NCBI GenBank assembly: GCA_002224055.1 | Contig: AZLU01000113.1 | Span: 62,001-126,000, forward strand | Direction of reading: 5' to 3' | DNA from: Pezizomycotina sp. ARF18 | Taxonomy: Eukaryota; Ascomycota | DNA length: 64,000 nt | In this document: in pieces, positions 48,810-58,151 of the stretch | How positions within the stretch are numbered: position 1 is the stretch's first letter | Layout of the letters: each line of letters starts with the position of its first letter | The notes under the pieces: model-generated | Database searches by the model: none | Seen by the model: the letters and a program-made list of their open reading frames with translations, nothing else | Told to the model about the DNA's origin: nothing | Position numbers and translations under genes: made by a program

Positions 48810-49739
48810 TTAAGCACGAGTTCCCGGCAACCTCCCCGAAAATCCGTTCCTGCGCTTGGTCGGATCCCAACCCGCGGGAGCACCCTCGAGCGTCGAAGCC
48901 TGTGTCGGTGGCGCGCTAGGTTCCTCCGCCGGTGCATCTCTCTTCGCAAAAGCGGTCGGGTTCGTGTTAGCAGGCGCACAGGAGCGGCAACGAACGGCGG
49001 CGGCAGAGGACCGAAAAAGCGCTTAGCCTTATTCGAGAACGCACCCCTGCGAGCGCTAGGATCAAAACAGCAGGTGGGTTCTCTACCGGTAAAACTGGAA
49101 GACTATTAGGTCCTTCGTTCTGAATGGCACCCCTGCGAGCACTAGGATCGAAGCCCGCGGGTGGGTTCTCAACGGGAGGAGGGTGTTCTCTACTTGGCGT
49201 TTAGCTTTATTCGATAACGCACCCCTGCGCTTGCTCGGATCGAAGCCCGCGGGTGGGTTCTCTACTGGTTTGACCGGGAGACTATTCGGCGGATTCTCCG
49301 CCCGAAGCGCCTCTAGACCAATCTCGTTTAGTCGTTTAACCTTATTCGAGAACGCACCGCGGCGAGCACCGGGGTCGAACCCAGCCGGTGGGTTTTCGAG
49401 GGGTAAAACTGGTAAGGTATTCGGTACGTTTCCGTCGTTCGGAATTCCTCCACGGCGGGCGCTAGGGTCGAAACCAGCCGGTGGATTTTCGACGGGAAGG
49501 ACGGGGAGGCCGTTTTCGACCCGACGCTTTTGCTTGTTCGAGATACCGCCGCGGCGACGGGAGGGGTCGAAGCCTGCGGGAGGGCTTTCGACGATGAGCG
49601 TGGGAGGGTGGCTGTTCTGGGTTATAGTGCCGGCGGAGAAGAAGCGCTTCTCGAGGGTGGTCGGAGGCGGGTTACGCTGGAGAGCCTGAGCGGCGCCTGC
49701 GGCCGAGAGGGCTGAAAGGATAAAGACTGTGGTGCGCAT
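48810..49739 (-). CDS. Kex2-type repeat precursor (KEP), secreted, PPAGFDPSxRRG repeats
   Basis: The ATG at 49739 opens MRTTVFILSALSAAGAAQAL, a signal peptide, soon followed by a dibasic LEKR|FFSAG site. The chain then carries seven copies of one motif: ESPPAGFDPSRRRGGISNK, ENPPAGFDPSARRGGIPND, ENPPAGFDPGARRGAFSNK, ENPPAGFDPSKRRGALSNK, ENPPAGFDPSARRGAIQNE, a sixth ending SARRGAFSNKAKR, and a diverged last copy APAGWDPTKRRNGFSG. Repeat spacing is about 90-97 bases, once 133. Linkers contain LPVLPVEN and NK-x-KR. Each unit has RR or KR, so Golgi Kex2 could release many similar peptides of about 7-40 residues. The last copies lie in other frames. This architecture is that of KEPs, which include pheromone-type, repellent-type and ustiloxin-type (RiPP) precursors. 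No known family matches the PPAGFDP core. Confidence 0.78.
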
Positions 49740-50803
49740 CTTGTGATTTATATATATTGGTGGATGTAAGATATTGATTCTGAATAACCAGATTCAGAGT
49801 GAAGAAAGCCGTATGATAACAAGTAAAGCGATGTAGATTGTAAGTGTGTGAAGATGATTGTTGTTGATGATGCTAATGATAAGGTGAACAGAGGGGCAGA
49901 TTTTGGAGTTTTTATAACTCGGTTTTCTTTGGACGCCATGCATCTAGGGCATCTTGTCATAATATCAAAAAAGGCAAGCCCGGAGTCAAACGCCAGGTAC
50001 ATAGATCCATTTGGCAGCCCGAACCACCTGGTCGTCTATGAAGCCTGAGCGATCGAACTTTGAAGATGGATAAGTAAGCGTTTCTGCGGAGGCGCGAGGA
50101 AGCCCAAAAGCCGGGTCAAGAGAGACCTATCTATAATATTAAGGCAGCCAAAGGTTTTGCATTCTTCTTATACATTCTGGAATTCTCCGAGAAGCCTTTT
50201 AGAACATGTTTCTTCGCCAGACTCTAACGACTTCAAGATGTACCTTTGAAAAGGAAAAAAGAAAATAGAAACAGCTATCTAGCACTGTAATAGCTTAGCT
50301 ACCGCTTTATTAACGTCTTCCCCGATATTAAAACGGGGGCAATTCCAATCAATAAGCAGAATAAATGCCTAAAGAGATATGGAAGAACGAGACCTCGGTT
50401 TTACCTGCATGACTTTTATTAGATGTTCTTCTGTGATACCTCGTATCAACCTCACACACGAGAATAATGCACACCGCCTTCGCCCGCTCAAGGCTCCTGA
50501 AACTACGTTTCTGATGCTTTATATTGAGGCCATTAAGAGGCTATTCCCAGACATTGAACTAGGGCGTCAGCGGTGGATTGCTATTAGAGGGAAAGGCAAA
50601 AGGCCTAGGGAAGGGAATTTGGTCGTAAACACGGTTCAAAACGACTCCTACCCTCCCGAGTAAAAAGCTATCCTCCGAAGAATGCCATGTTTCGGGGACT
50701 TTCTAGGAGGATTCGCCGGTCGATGCAAGTATCAATCTAATTGCGGTTGTCCCCTGGTTTAGAAAAAACGAAGGATGGGCCTAGCTAATCCTAGGTTTTC
50801 AAC
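49740..50803. other. intergenic, promoter side of repeat precursor
   Basis: TATATATATT at 49749-49758 lies about 10 bases upstream of the precursor ATG on the minus strand. A 94-codon plus frame at 50379-50663 has no domain. Confidence 0.45.
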
Positions 50804-50833
50804 ATGGCGGCGCAAGCCTCGCTTGCTAGATCC

Positions 50834-51710
50834 ATTTTTGAATCCTTTCTTTCGAGTCTTCATCTAGACGGCATTGGTGTATCGTTTACTAGCATGCTGT
50901 TGTCTTCGATGTTTCTTCTGCGCAAATCCACATTCAATCACCTTACACGAGCCAAAAGATCTATCCAGATCCATCGACGGTACTATCATGGAGTACCTTC
51001 TTCTCAGAACATAAATGAACGGAGGGTTTCTCGAGATTCAGCCCATAATATATACAATTGTAAACTTAAATCGCAAATGGATGTTCCGCGATCATGTTCA
51101 AAGTTTCTCCACGCGAATTCCACGTAGGCCCGTTAAGGTTCTCGGTTTTCCTGCTTTTTATCAAGCCTTGATCGTTTCGTTACGGACCACTGCTGCTCCA
51201 CGTGTGATTCAAGGTTTGCTATTCGTGAAGTCTACGCGCCCGGAAATTGTTGGTCCCTCAATTGTTTAAAGGATGATGTATTCCCTAAGTTGGGAATCTG
51301 GCCAATATAGCATGTACACTGCGTGTCATAATCTAGTGTTTTTGAATCCTTTCTATCCAGTCTTCATCTTGACGGTACCGATGTATCGTTAAAGCAGTTA
51401 CCTTTGATCTTCTTCAAAAACCTATCTAGATTTATTAAGAGTTATATACAGTATCTTCAACTCAGCACACAACCGAAGGGGAGTTCCTAGGGATTTAGCG
51501 ATCAATATATATCACTTTAAACTTCCGCGATCATATTTAAAGCTTTTCTCACGCGATTCCCACGTACAACCCGTTAAGGTTTTAAGTTTTTCCAGCGTTA
51601 TTTTTTGAGCCTCGATGGTTTTTTGGGCCTCGATGATTCCGTTACGGATCACTGCGTGGGTGGGATTCAAGGTTTGCGATTCGTGAAGTCTAGGCGCCTG
51701 GAAAGAACCA
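50834..51710. repeat. diverged direct repeat pair
   Basis: Unit 1 (50834-51252) and unit 2 (51339-51710) share the order TTTTTGAATCCTTTCT, GTATCGTT, TTCCGCGATCAT, CCGTTAAGGTT, GTTACGGA, ATTCAAGGTTTGC and ATTCGTGAAGTCTA. Unit 2 has lost about 47 bases and carries several C-to-T/G-to-A differences, for example CCAGATCCATCGAC against CTAGATTTATTAAG. A plus frame at 50804-51127 covers unit 1 but has no family match and is not conserved in unit 2. Confidence 0.75.
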
Positions 51711-51839
51711 AAAATTATTCAAATAAATTCCTAGTACTGGGGCATTCCGCTCGAGTTGCTTTTCCTTCGTGCTCCTCTTGTATTTTTCCAGCTTCTTTTT
51801 CATGCCCATAAACTGCATAATACACAATACACCTTGTCA

Positions 51840-51859
51840 AAAAAAAAAAAAAAAAAAAC
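51840..51859. repeat. poly-A run
   Basis: Run of about 20 A between the direct repeat pair and the cysteine-rich gene. It could be the tail of a retroposed sequence, but no body element is identifiable. Confidence 0.7.
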
Positions 51860-51903
51860 TACCTAGGAGTCAAAGCGTTAATCCTTTGGGGAGGAAGAAC
51901 AAA

Positions 51904-52292
51904 ATGTTGCGGCGCATTAGCGCCGCGCTCTTGCTGCTCCAGGCGTTATGAGGCATTTTCATCCACGCCGGCAGCGGTAACAACGGCGACGAGTAGTAGT
52001 AGTATTGCTCAAACCTCCACCTCAGCGGCGAGCACTACCACCCGCAGCGCAGATCCGCCGTGTGTAAGGGCACGGAGCTCTCTGCGGGGGCAACTCCGAG
52101 TGCTGCTCCGGATTCTGCAGCGGCGGCTTCTGCGCCTGCTCGCTCAACGCTTACAACTGCCTGACGCAGCCGGACTGCTGCAGCGCGGACCAGTGCGTGA
52201 ATAACGTGTGCTGCATGAACGAGAACAAGCCCTGCAACGCTTCGACAGACTGCCGCTCTAGAAATTCCGTCGAGGGTAAATGCGCCTCGTGA
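51904..52292 (+). CDS. secreted knottin-like cysteine-rich protein
   Basis: The ATG at 51904 gives MLRRISAALLLLQAL, a signal peptide. A Ser/Thr/Ala stretch follows (VTTATSSSSIAQTSTSAAST), probably O-glycosylated. The mature domain (about 52098-52292) contains LCGGNSECCSGFCSGGFCAC, then NCLTQPDCCSADQCVNNVCC and NKPCNASTDC, ending GKCAS. Spacing is C-x5-CC-x3-C-x4-C-x-C-x6-C-x5-CC-x4-C-x4-CC-x6-C-x5-C-x9-C: fifteen Cys in about 65 residues. CGGxxxCCSGxC is the usual start of inhibitor-cystine-knot-like modules, and two appear to be arranged in series. The opposite-strand frame covering the same DNA is a GC-rich shadow. The raw reading frame is interrupted between signal and domain. Probable extracellular role; partner unknown. 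Confidence 0.68.
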
Positions 52293-52934
52293 TACTGCGA
52301 GTACGAGCACTTCCTCGATGATAGTCAAGCACTCTTGCCGTGGAACTTAAAAGGTGGGAAAGATGTTTCAGGAAGCTTAGAAGGGATACTACGCCCTTGT
52401 CAATGACTGTCCGTGGGTGTGTAAATATGGCCTATAGACCATATTGCTGTTCATCGTATATCAATGATTTCTTGTTTATTCCTTTGTGTTACGAGTATTT
52501 AAACGATGAAGAATGAAGAAAACTATTTAACAAACCGACCACAGGCTAGAAGTACAACTGTTCCTTACAATAAATGCCCTAAAGTAAAAGTAAAAAAAAA
52601 ACTAGAAAAGAAAACTCCCTCCGATAATACCGTAGTTGCTAACGATAAGACCTTCTGCCCATACTCATGATGAACAGTAATCTCCTTTTCTCCGTTTTAT
52701 AATCCTTCGCTTCCTGCTATCCGTATTGTCATAAACTCATGATGACCATTCTTGTTTTCTCCTCCTCTTATCCATATAGTATCGTTAGTAAATAAGATAC
52801 CGCGTAATGAAAACGACTCCCATACAAGAAAGTCGTATATCATAAATCCTCCTCCTCCCATCATATCAAATCATCCACTATAATAAACCTTCTTATATCA
52901 TATCATACCATCTGCCATAAAGATAAGAATTATT
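52293..52934. other. intergenic, no gene seen
   Basis: AT-rich, between two genes ending toward each other. Simple ATCATATCAT-type sequence near 52860-52910. The first part is presumably the 3' end of the cysteine-rich gene. Confidence 0.55.
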
Positions 52935-55900
52935 TCAACTCCTTCCTTCCACTCCTACTCCCTCCACCACCAAACCTCTCCTCCAACCCCTCCGGAAAGC
53001 ACCCCTCCTCGCAACAGCAACATACTCCCCACTCCCGCTCCCACTACCCCCAATACCGCCATTCTCAGCCCGATAAAAGTCCATACACTGCTTCTCATCC
53101 CTACACGTCAAACAAGCCCTCCCTTCCTCCCCTTGCCTCACAGAGCACGTCTTCCCCTTCATGATGCAATTCAAACACGCCTTCGCTTCCCCCCCGTCTC
53201 CCACGGTACTACCGCGCCTCCCACCCGGCGAAATAACAGAATACCTCGACGAACTACTCAACGGATTATTCGACGGATGAAACCTTTCAGCGCGTTGCGT
53301 AATATACCTCGCAAATTACTCAACCCGCCGCGGTACTTAACCGCCTCCGCCAGCTTCTTTTCGTTCCTCGGCGTCAGCGCTACCATTGTTAACGTTTCCA
53401 TCTTCGATTCTGTGCGTTTATGACCCTTTGTAAACCCGGTATTCTTAACAGCGGTGGCTTTGGATAGTAAGTCTTTGAAAGAGCGGATTTTGGGTAGACG
53501 GTTAAATTGCCTTCGTAGGCGTTCACCAGTGCTCGGTGGTGCTTTAGATTTAGTGGCGGTGAGAGGGGACGCTGAGTTTCATTATGCGGACGGATCCGCG
53601 GGACGATGTGGGCGTGTGCGTGGAGGCGTAGGTCCGTACGCTAGACGGGGTCGCGGTGTTGGTCCTGGTGGTTGCGGTGACGTTATCCGCTTCGATTTGC
53701 GTGATCGTCATGTCGTTACTGATACCCCGTTGTTATTCATATTGCTGCGAGGGGTATTGTTTGCGGTAGGAGTAGTAGTGGTATTGTTGTTGGTAGGACG
53801 CGGAGTACAGCTCCTACTCCCGTTATCATAAACGATAGCGTATAGGGATAAATCGTCCGTATCCCTTCCGGCATTGTAAGGTACGTTGGAAAGTTGCTCT
53901 TCTTCTTCCTCGGAAGAGGACGAGAGGTAGTTCGTGGGTCTGATGGTTGGGGAATCGGATAGGTCGGGGGTAACTTAAACATATAAAAGAAGGGTGACAT
54001 TAGAATTACGATACACGGAAGGGGATCAGAAGAGACGGAGGAGGAAAGGAGAAAGTAATGGCCAGGGGGTTACTTACGCTTAACGCAATCTTGAATCTTT
54101 TTAGCTCCGTGGTACTCCTTGTAGGGTTTCTGGATAGGCTTCTGTACGGGAATCCTTCCAAATTCTATGGGAGGTTCCGCTAAAGCACATATCACGATTA
54201 GCACCATACTTCATCACCCCCTCGCTTATAGAGAGATAGGTAGTACTTACTCTCGATCCCGCCTTCCTCTTCAACCCTTCAAAGTACTCCTCCTCCACAA
54301 CAGCATCCAATCCATCTCCTTCACCGGTATTATCATCCAATCCTCCAAATTAAACAATCTACTCCTCCCATACCCTTCTTCCCACCAATCTTCCCCTCTT
54401 CAACAAACCCCTCTCCACCGGCGGGTTGTTTCTCGCTCATCTCAACCAACCTCCCGGATCGAAAAACTACTCGGCTTCCTCGTATGCGTGTATATATCCC
54501 TCGCGAGCTGCTTAAACGGGCGGGGTCCACCACTCTCCCCTTCCCTCCATGACTTCCTTTTTGTGAAGTTTGCTTGAGAAGCAATATACGCCGCCTCAAA
54601 GTCCTCCGCGTTATATTCCTTCTTTGTGGTGCGGTGCTCGGAGAGGCCGAGCGGGTCGATTATGCTGTCGTATTCGGATTCTAACCGCGAGAGGCGGTAG
54701 CGTTTGCCGTTTCCGAGGGGGATGTCTCTGTGCGTGGTGCGGTGGGGAGGGATGGTGTCGGTGGGGTGGGATGTAGTGTGCGTAGTAATGGTGATGGTTG
54801 GGGTGATACCGATGCCGTTGCGTACTTCGTCGTGAGACGCGCCGCCGAAGTTATCGTAGTCCGTACGGTCGACGCGCGTAGTGAATTCTACCGGTTGCGG
54901 AAACTGCCCCGCTGAAGTTCGACGGGAGTGTCCGTCCGCGAATATCCCACGTATAACTATCGCTACTCCCACTACTATTCCTTTCTCCTCCTCCTCCTCC
55001 AAATCCTCATTAACAAACGCCTCTCACCGACGGAATACGTATCCTCCCCAAATAACTCCTCGTTGTTAAAACCACTCGGGACGGCGTCGTAGAGTTCGGA
55101 TGCGCGTTATTATACCGAAATAAGCGTCATCGTCTTCCTCGTTACGCATCGATTGTTCGAGGCTGGAGGTGGGAGATGGACGGCGTTCCTGGCCGGTGTA
55201 ATTATCGTGCATCACGTCGTCGGAATAAACGGGACGATGACGTTGCGGAGAGGGGAGGAGAAGGGGGTCGTGCGGGAGTGCCAGTGCGTGTCGACGGTGA
55301 TAGAGTCTTCGAGGCCGGGGTGTAGGATTGCGCGTCGGAGTCGGGGCGGCGGCGGGTAGTAGTGTTGTGGTCTGGTGGGGCGAAGTAGTTTACGGAGCAC
55401 AAGTCGCGGCTGGCGCGGTAGTCCGGGGAGATGGTGGTGCCGATAGTCCTTGTAGAAGATCTCAGACCGACCCTGGCATCGCGGTTAAAGTAATCCTCAT
55501 CATCCGCCCCATCCGATCCCGTCGGATAAACCCTCATCCCCATCTCCCTCTCCTTCTTCTCCATCCTCGATTTCCCACCTCCCTCTCCTCTCCTCACTCT
55601 CATCCTCAATTCCCCCCACCGATGTCTCAAGTACTTCATCTCCTCAAAATGCTCTTGCGTCTTACTCCTCATTTCTTTCCCCTTCTTCAAAATTTCGTTC
55701 GCGCGATCACACATCTTCTTCGACGAACAGTTTAAGAGGTTATGGTGGTACGCGTGGTAAGCCACTGATGATTCGAGGCGCGCGTGGTTGGATGCCATGC
55801 GGTGAGATAAGTTGGCGATTCCCTGGGAGGTTTTGTACACTTTATGTTCGAGACCGGAACGGGTTTCGACGAGGCGGAGGAGGGCTTCTGCGATGCGGTT

Positions 55901-56197
55901 TGTGGGCGAGCTTGTCGTGTAATTATTGTTGATGTTGTTATTGTTATTGGTGTGTATTGATGTGGTAACGGATTGTGAGTTTGGAACCGGTAGGGTCGGT
56001 TGTTCGAAGTATCGAGGGTACGACAGCGAAGTTGAAGCTTGAGGGTGGAATCCGTACGGTGATGGTGGTGATGGTGCCGTGCGAGGTAGTGAGAGGAAAG
56101 ATGGTGAAGTTGAGGTGTTTCTAGGAGAAGATATGGTATATGGGTACGTGTCGCTCCTGTTCCTCGAGAGGGAGGAAGGGAGGTGTAGTGGCGACAT
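52935..56197 (-). CDS. large coiled-coil protein with C-terminal Zn2Cys6-like cysteine cluster
   Basis: A nearly continuous minus-strand coding signal from the ATG at 56197 to the stop at 52935, about 1,000 residues in several frames. Order: a Ser/Pro/Tyr-rich N-terminus with poly-Asn (near 55930); an alpha-helical coiled coil (about residues 85-190: RIAEALLRLVETRSGLEHKV, IANLSHRMASNHARLESSVA, NEILKKGKEMRSKTQEHFEE); an Arg/Ser-rich disordered region; EYDSIIDPLGLSEHRTTKKE with EDFEAAYIASQANFTKR (about 54600); and a C-terminal cluster ACLNCIMKGKTCSVRQ...ACLTCRDEKQC (53178-53070). The cluster spacing C-x2-C-x6-C-x10-C-x2-C-x5-C is close to a Zn(II)2Cys6 finger, though such fingers are usually N-terminal. 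Role unknown, possibly nuclear. Long pyrimidine/TAA-rich leader upstream. Several frame changes; introns possible. Confidence 0.6.
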
Positions 56198-56764
56198 CTC
56201 CTTTCCCCTTCTTCTTCCCGTTGTTCCTTTGTTTATCGTGGTACAGAGGCGGGTTAATTGTCAAGGAGGAAGAGGTGATGATTTTCGTCTGATGTTTTTG
56301 TAACACAAATCGATGAAGAAACAACAAACAGATTAGGTCCGCTCTTGATGGCTTCGTGAAACAAGATGATCTGTGTCTTTTCAGGAAGAGAATAGAGTAA
56401 GACAAAACGGTGAGAATGATAATAAGATTGATTTGCTTGTGGGAATTGATGAATATAAAAGAACTTCAATAAGGAAAAAAGATAAGAAAAAACAGGACGA
56501 TAATGAACAAGGGGAAATGAAACAGGGGAAGATTGTTTTTAAAGAGGGAAGAAGATGTATTTCTTTATCACCACTGCGGTGGTCGAGTTGATTGTTATTT
56601 TTGCTGATATAGACTCCTGGTAGAAGTAATAAAGGTAGAAAGAAGTTTTTGGTTGTTGGTGGTTGGTGATGTTGAAAGATTGAATGAAAGAAAGGTAAAA
56701 AGGTGTGGAGGGGTTGATTCTTGGTAGTGGGCAAGGAGAGCTCTGTTTTTTTTTTGGCTAACAA

Positions 56765-56798
<34 letters not shown>

Positions 56799-57893
56799 TA
56801 CTAAAAAGGAAAACAGCTCCAGCTCCTGCTGCTGCTGCTGCTTATTGTTATCACAACATAGTACTAGCAGCTGTTGTTTCTCTAGAGTTTGTATCAAGCA
56901 AAATCTAGGAAGTATCATCAAGTGACCCAAGGTCAAAGAGGGGGGAAACTTGGGGGTAAAAGGTGTTGATCGTGAAGACGTGAGGACAAAGAAACGGTAA
57001 CGCCACCCGCATCTCTTTACTCACCTCTCTTTCTATAGAGGACGACTCCTAACAAAGAGCAACCGATTTCGAACACCTTCCCCACCATTGAACATTCCTA
57101 TATAGCTATATATTCCCAATCTGGACTGCTTGTTCCCTTTTTTGATCGAAAGAAACCGCTATAAAGAGTGATCTTCGAATTCCTCTTTGGTATTACTCGG
57201 AGCGCCTATCTAGAAAATAAAAGACATCGTGGTGGTGGAGTAATGGCGTACGACGCGGTGGAAAAGTCTAGTTCTGGAACAATTCATCGTATCCTCGATC
57301 CTCATCTGTATTACATGGAAGCCTCATAATACAGAAGAGTACCGCGATAAACTGTTCGATCCAGAGGCAAAAGAAAAAGATCAGACGAAGTCCTCTATAA
57401 AAAAAAGAAAAAAAAAAAGATAACTACAACACAACGCCAGCGTTTGTATGTCGTACAGCATGCAGGTACGACACAAAGCACCCGAAGCTAAGAGATGTAG
57501 ACAAGGGTAGTTTTATCATTATATCTGGAGAATATCCTTGTGGATCAATCTCCAAAAGGGACACAATAGCGATACTTTTACATCCTCCGGGAAGGGGACG
57601 GTTATTATTCCTATAAGGTACAGCAATAATTATGTCTGCGAGTTGTAAAAAGCATTAAATGAGGGGTGTGCTTGAAACCGCGCCTTGCTCGACGGACAAA
57701 GGACTGGCTAAACGCTGGAACACATCAGGCATGAAATCTTAAAAACTTCCGGTTTGAACTACATTGAACCGCGAACTTGACGAAGAAGAGAAGGAAGTAA
57801 GAAACTCGGGCGAGGTCACGTCCTTCCCATTTGGATATAATTCGAATGCGTACAGGAAGTTTATTTCAAAAGGATAATTAAGCGCGTAAGCGC
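56198..57893. other. long upstream region of the coiled-coil gene
   Basis: Minus-strand CT-rich sequence (56200-56760) is typical of a long fungal 5' leader. Its minus frames (56764-56381, 56405-56121) are low-complexity and probably not translated. Beyond 57000 nothing is recognisable. Confidence 0.5.
56766..56796. repeat. (TAA)n microsatellite
   Basis: About ten AAT/TAA units, 0.6 kb upstream of the coiled-coil gene start. A CTG/CAG-type run (GCTGCTGCTGCTGCTG) lies at 56826-56842. Confidence 0.92.
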
Positions 57894-58151
57894 GTGTCGG
57901 CGATCTTTAATTTTCAAAGTTTCTCACGGACGTTGCAATTTGAGTTTAGCTTGTTTGCCTCAGCCAAACTTGCAGAAAGGCGGGTTATTCGAATTTTAGG
58001 GCAGAACACAGAACAAAAACAATCTTTGAGACCTGCGAAAGATGATCAAACTTGGAATGCTATTTTCAATATTACTTGCCCAAGGCTCGATTTAATAAAG
58101 GAGGAACTGGATAAAACATTAGATGGGGATAAAAAGAAAAAGCCCTCTTGA
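57894..58151 (+). CDS. possible small protein or fragment
   Basis: 85-codon frame starting MSAIFNFQSFSRTLQFEFSL, with LAERRVIRILGQNTEQKQSL and LDLIKEELDKTLDGDKKKKP. The composition is protein-like with a Lys-rich end, but no family is recognised, and a frame of this size can arise by chance. Confidence 0.25.
   Translation: MSAIFNFQSFSRTLQFEFSLFASAKLAERRVIRILGQNTEQKQSLRPAKDDQTWNAIFNITCPRLDLIKEELDKTLDGDKKKKPS

Noticed and set aside
49183-49689. 168-codon plus-strand frame over the repeat precursor
   Set aside because: It repeats only because the minus-strand gene repeats; no signal peptide or plausible composition.
42529-49739. Ustiloxin-type RiPP cluster
   Set aside because: Not claimed as such: no UstYa-like HxxHC protein was found on either strand, so only the precursor is reported.
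52035-52328. 97-codon minus-strand open frame
   Set aside because: Ala/Val/Arg-rich shadow of the plus-strand Cys-rich gene; the plus strand has signal peptide and regular Cys spacing.
53454-53831. 125-codon plus-strand frame rich in Arg, Gly and Val
   Set aside because: Antisense to the large coiled-coil gene.
56121-56764. Minus-strand frames rich in Leu, Phe and Ser
   Set aside because: Low-complexity pyrimidine-rich leader upstream of the coiled-coil gene, not protein-like.
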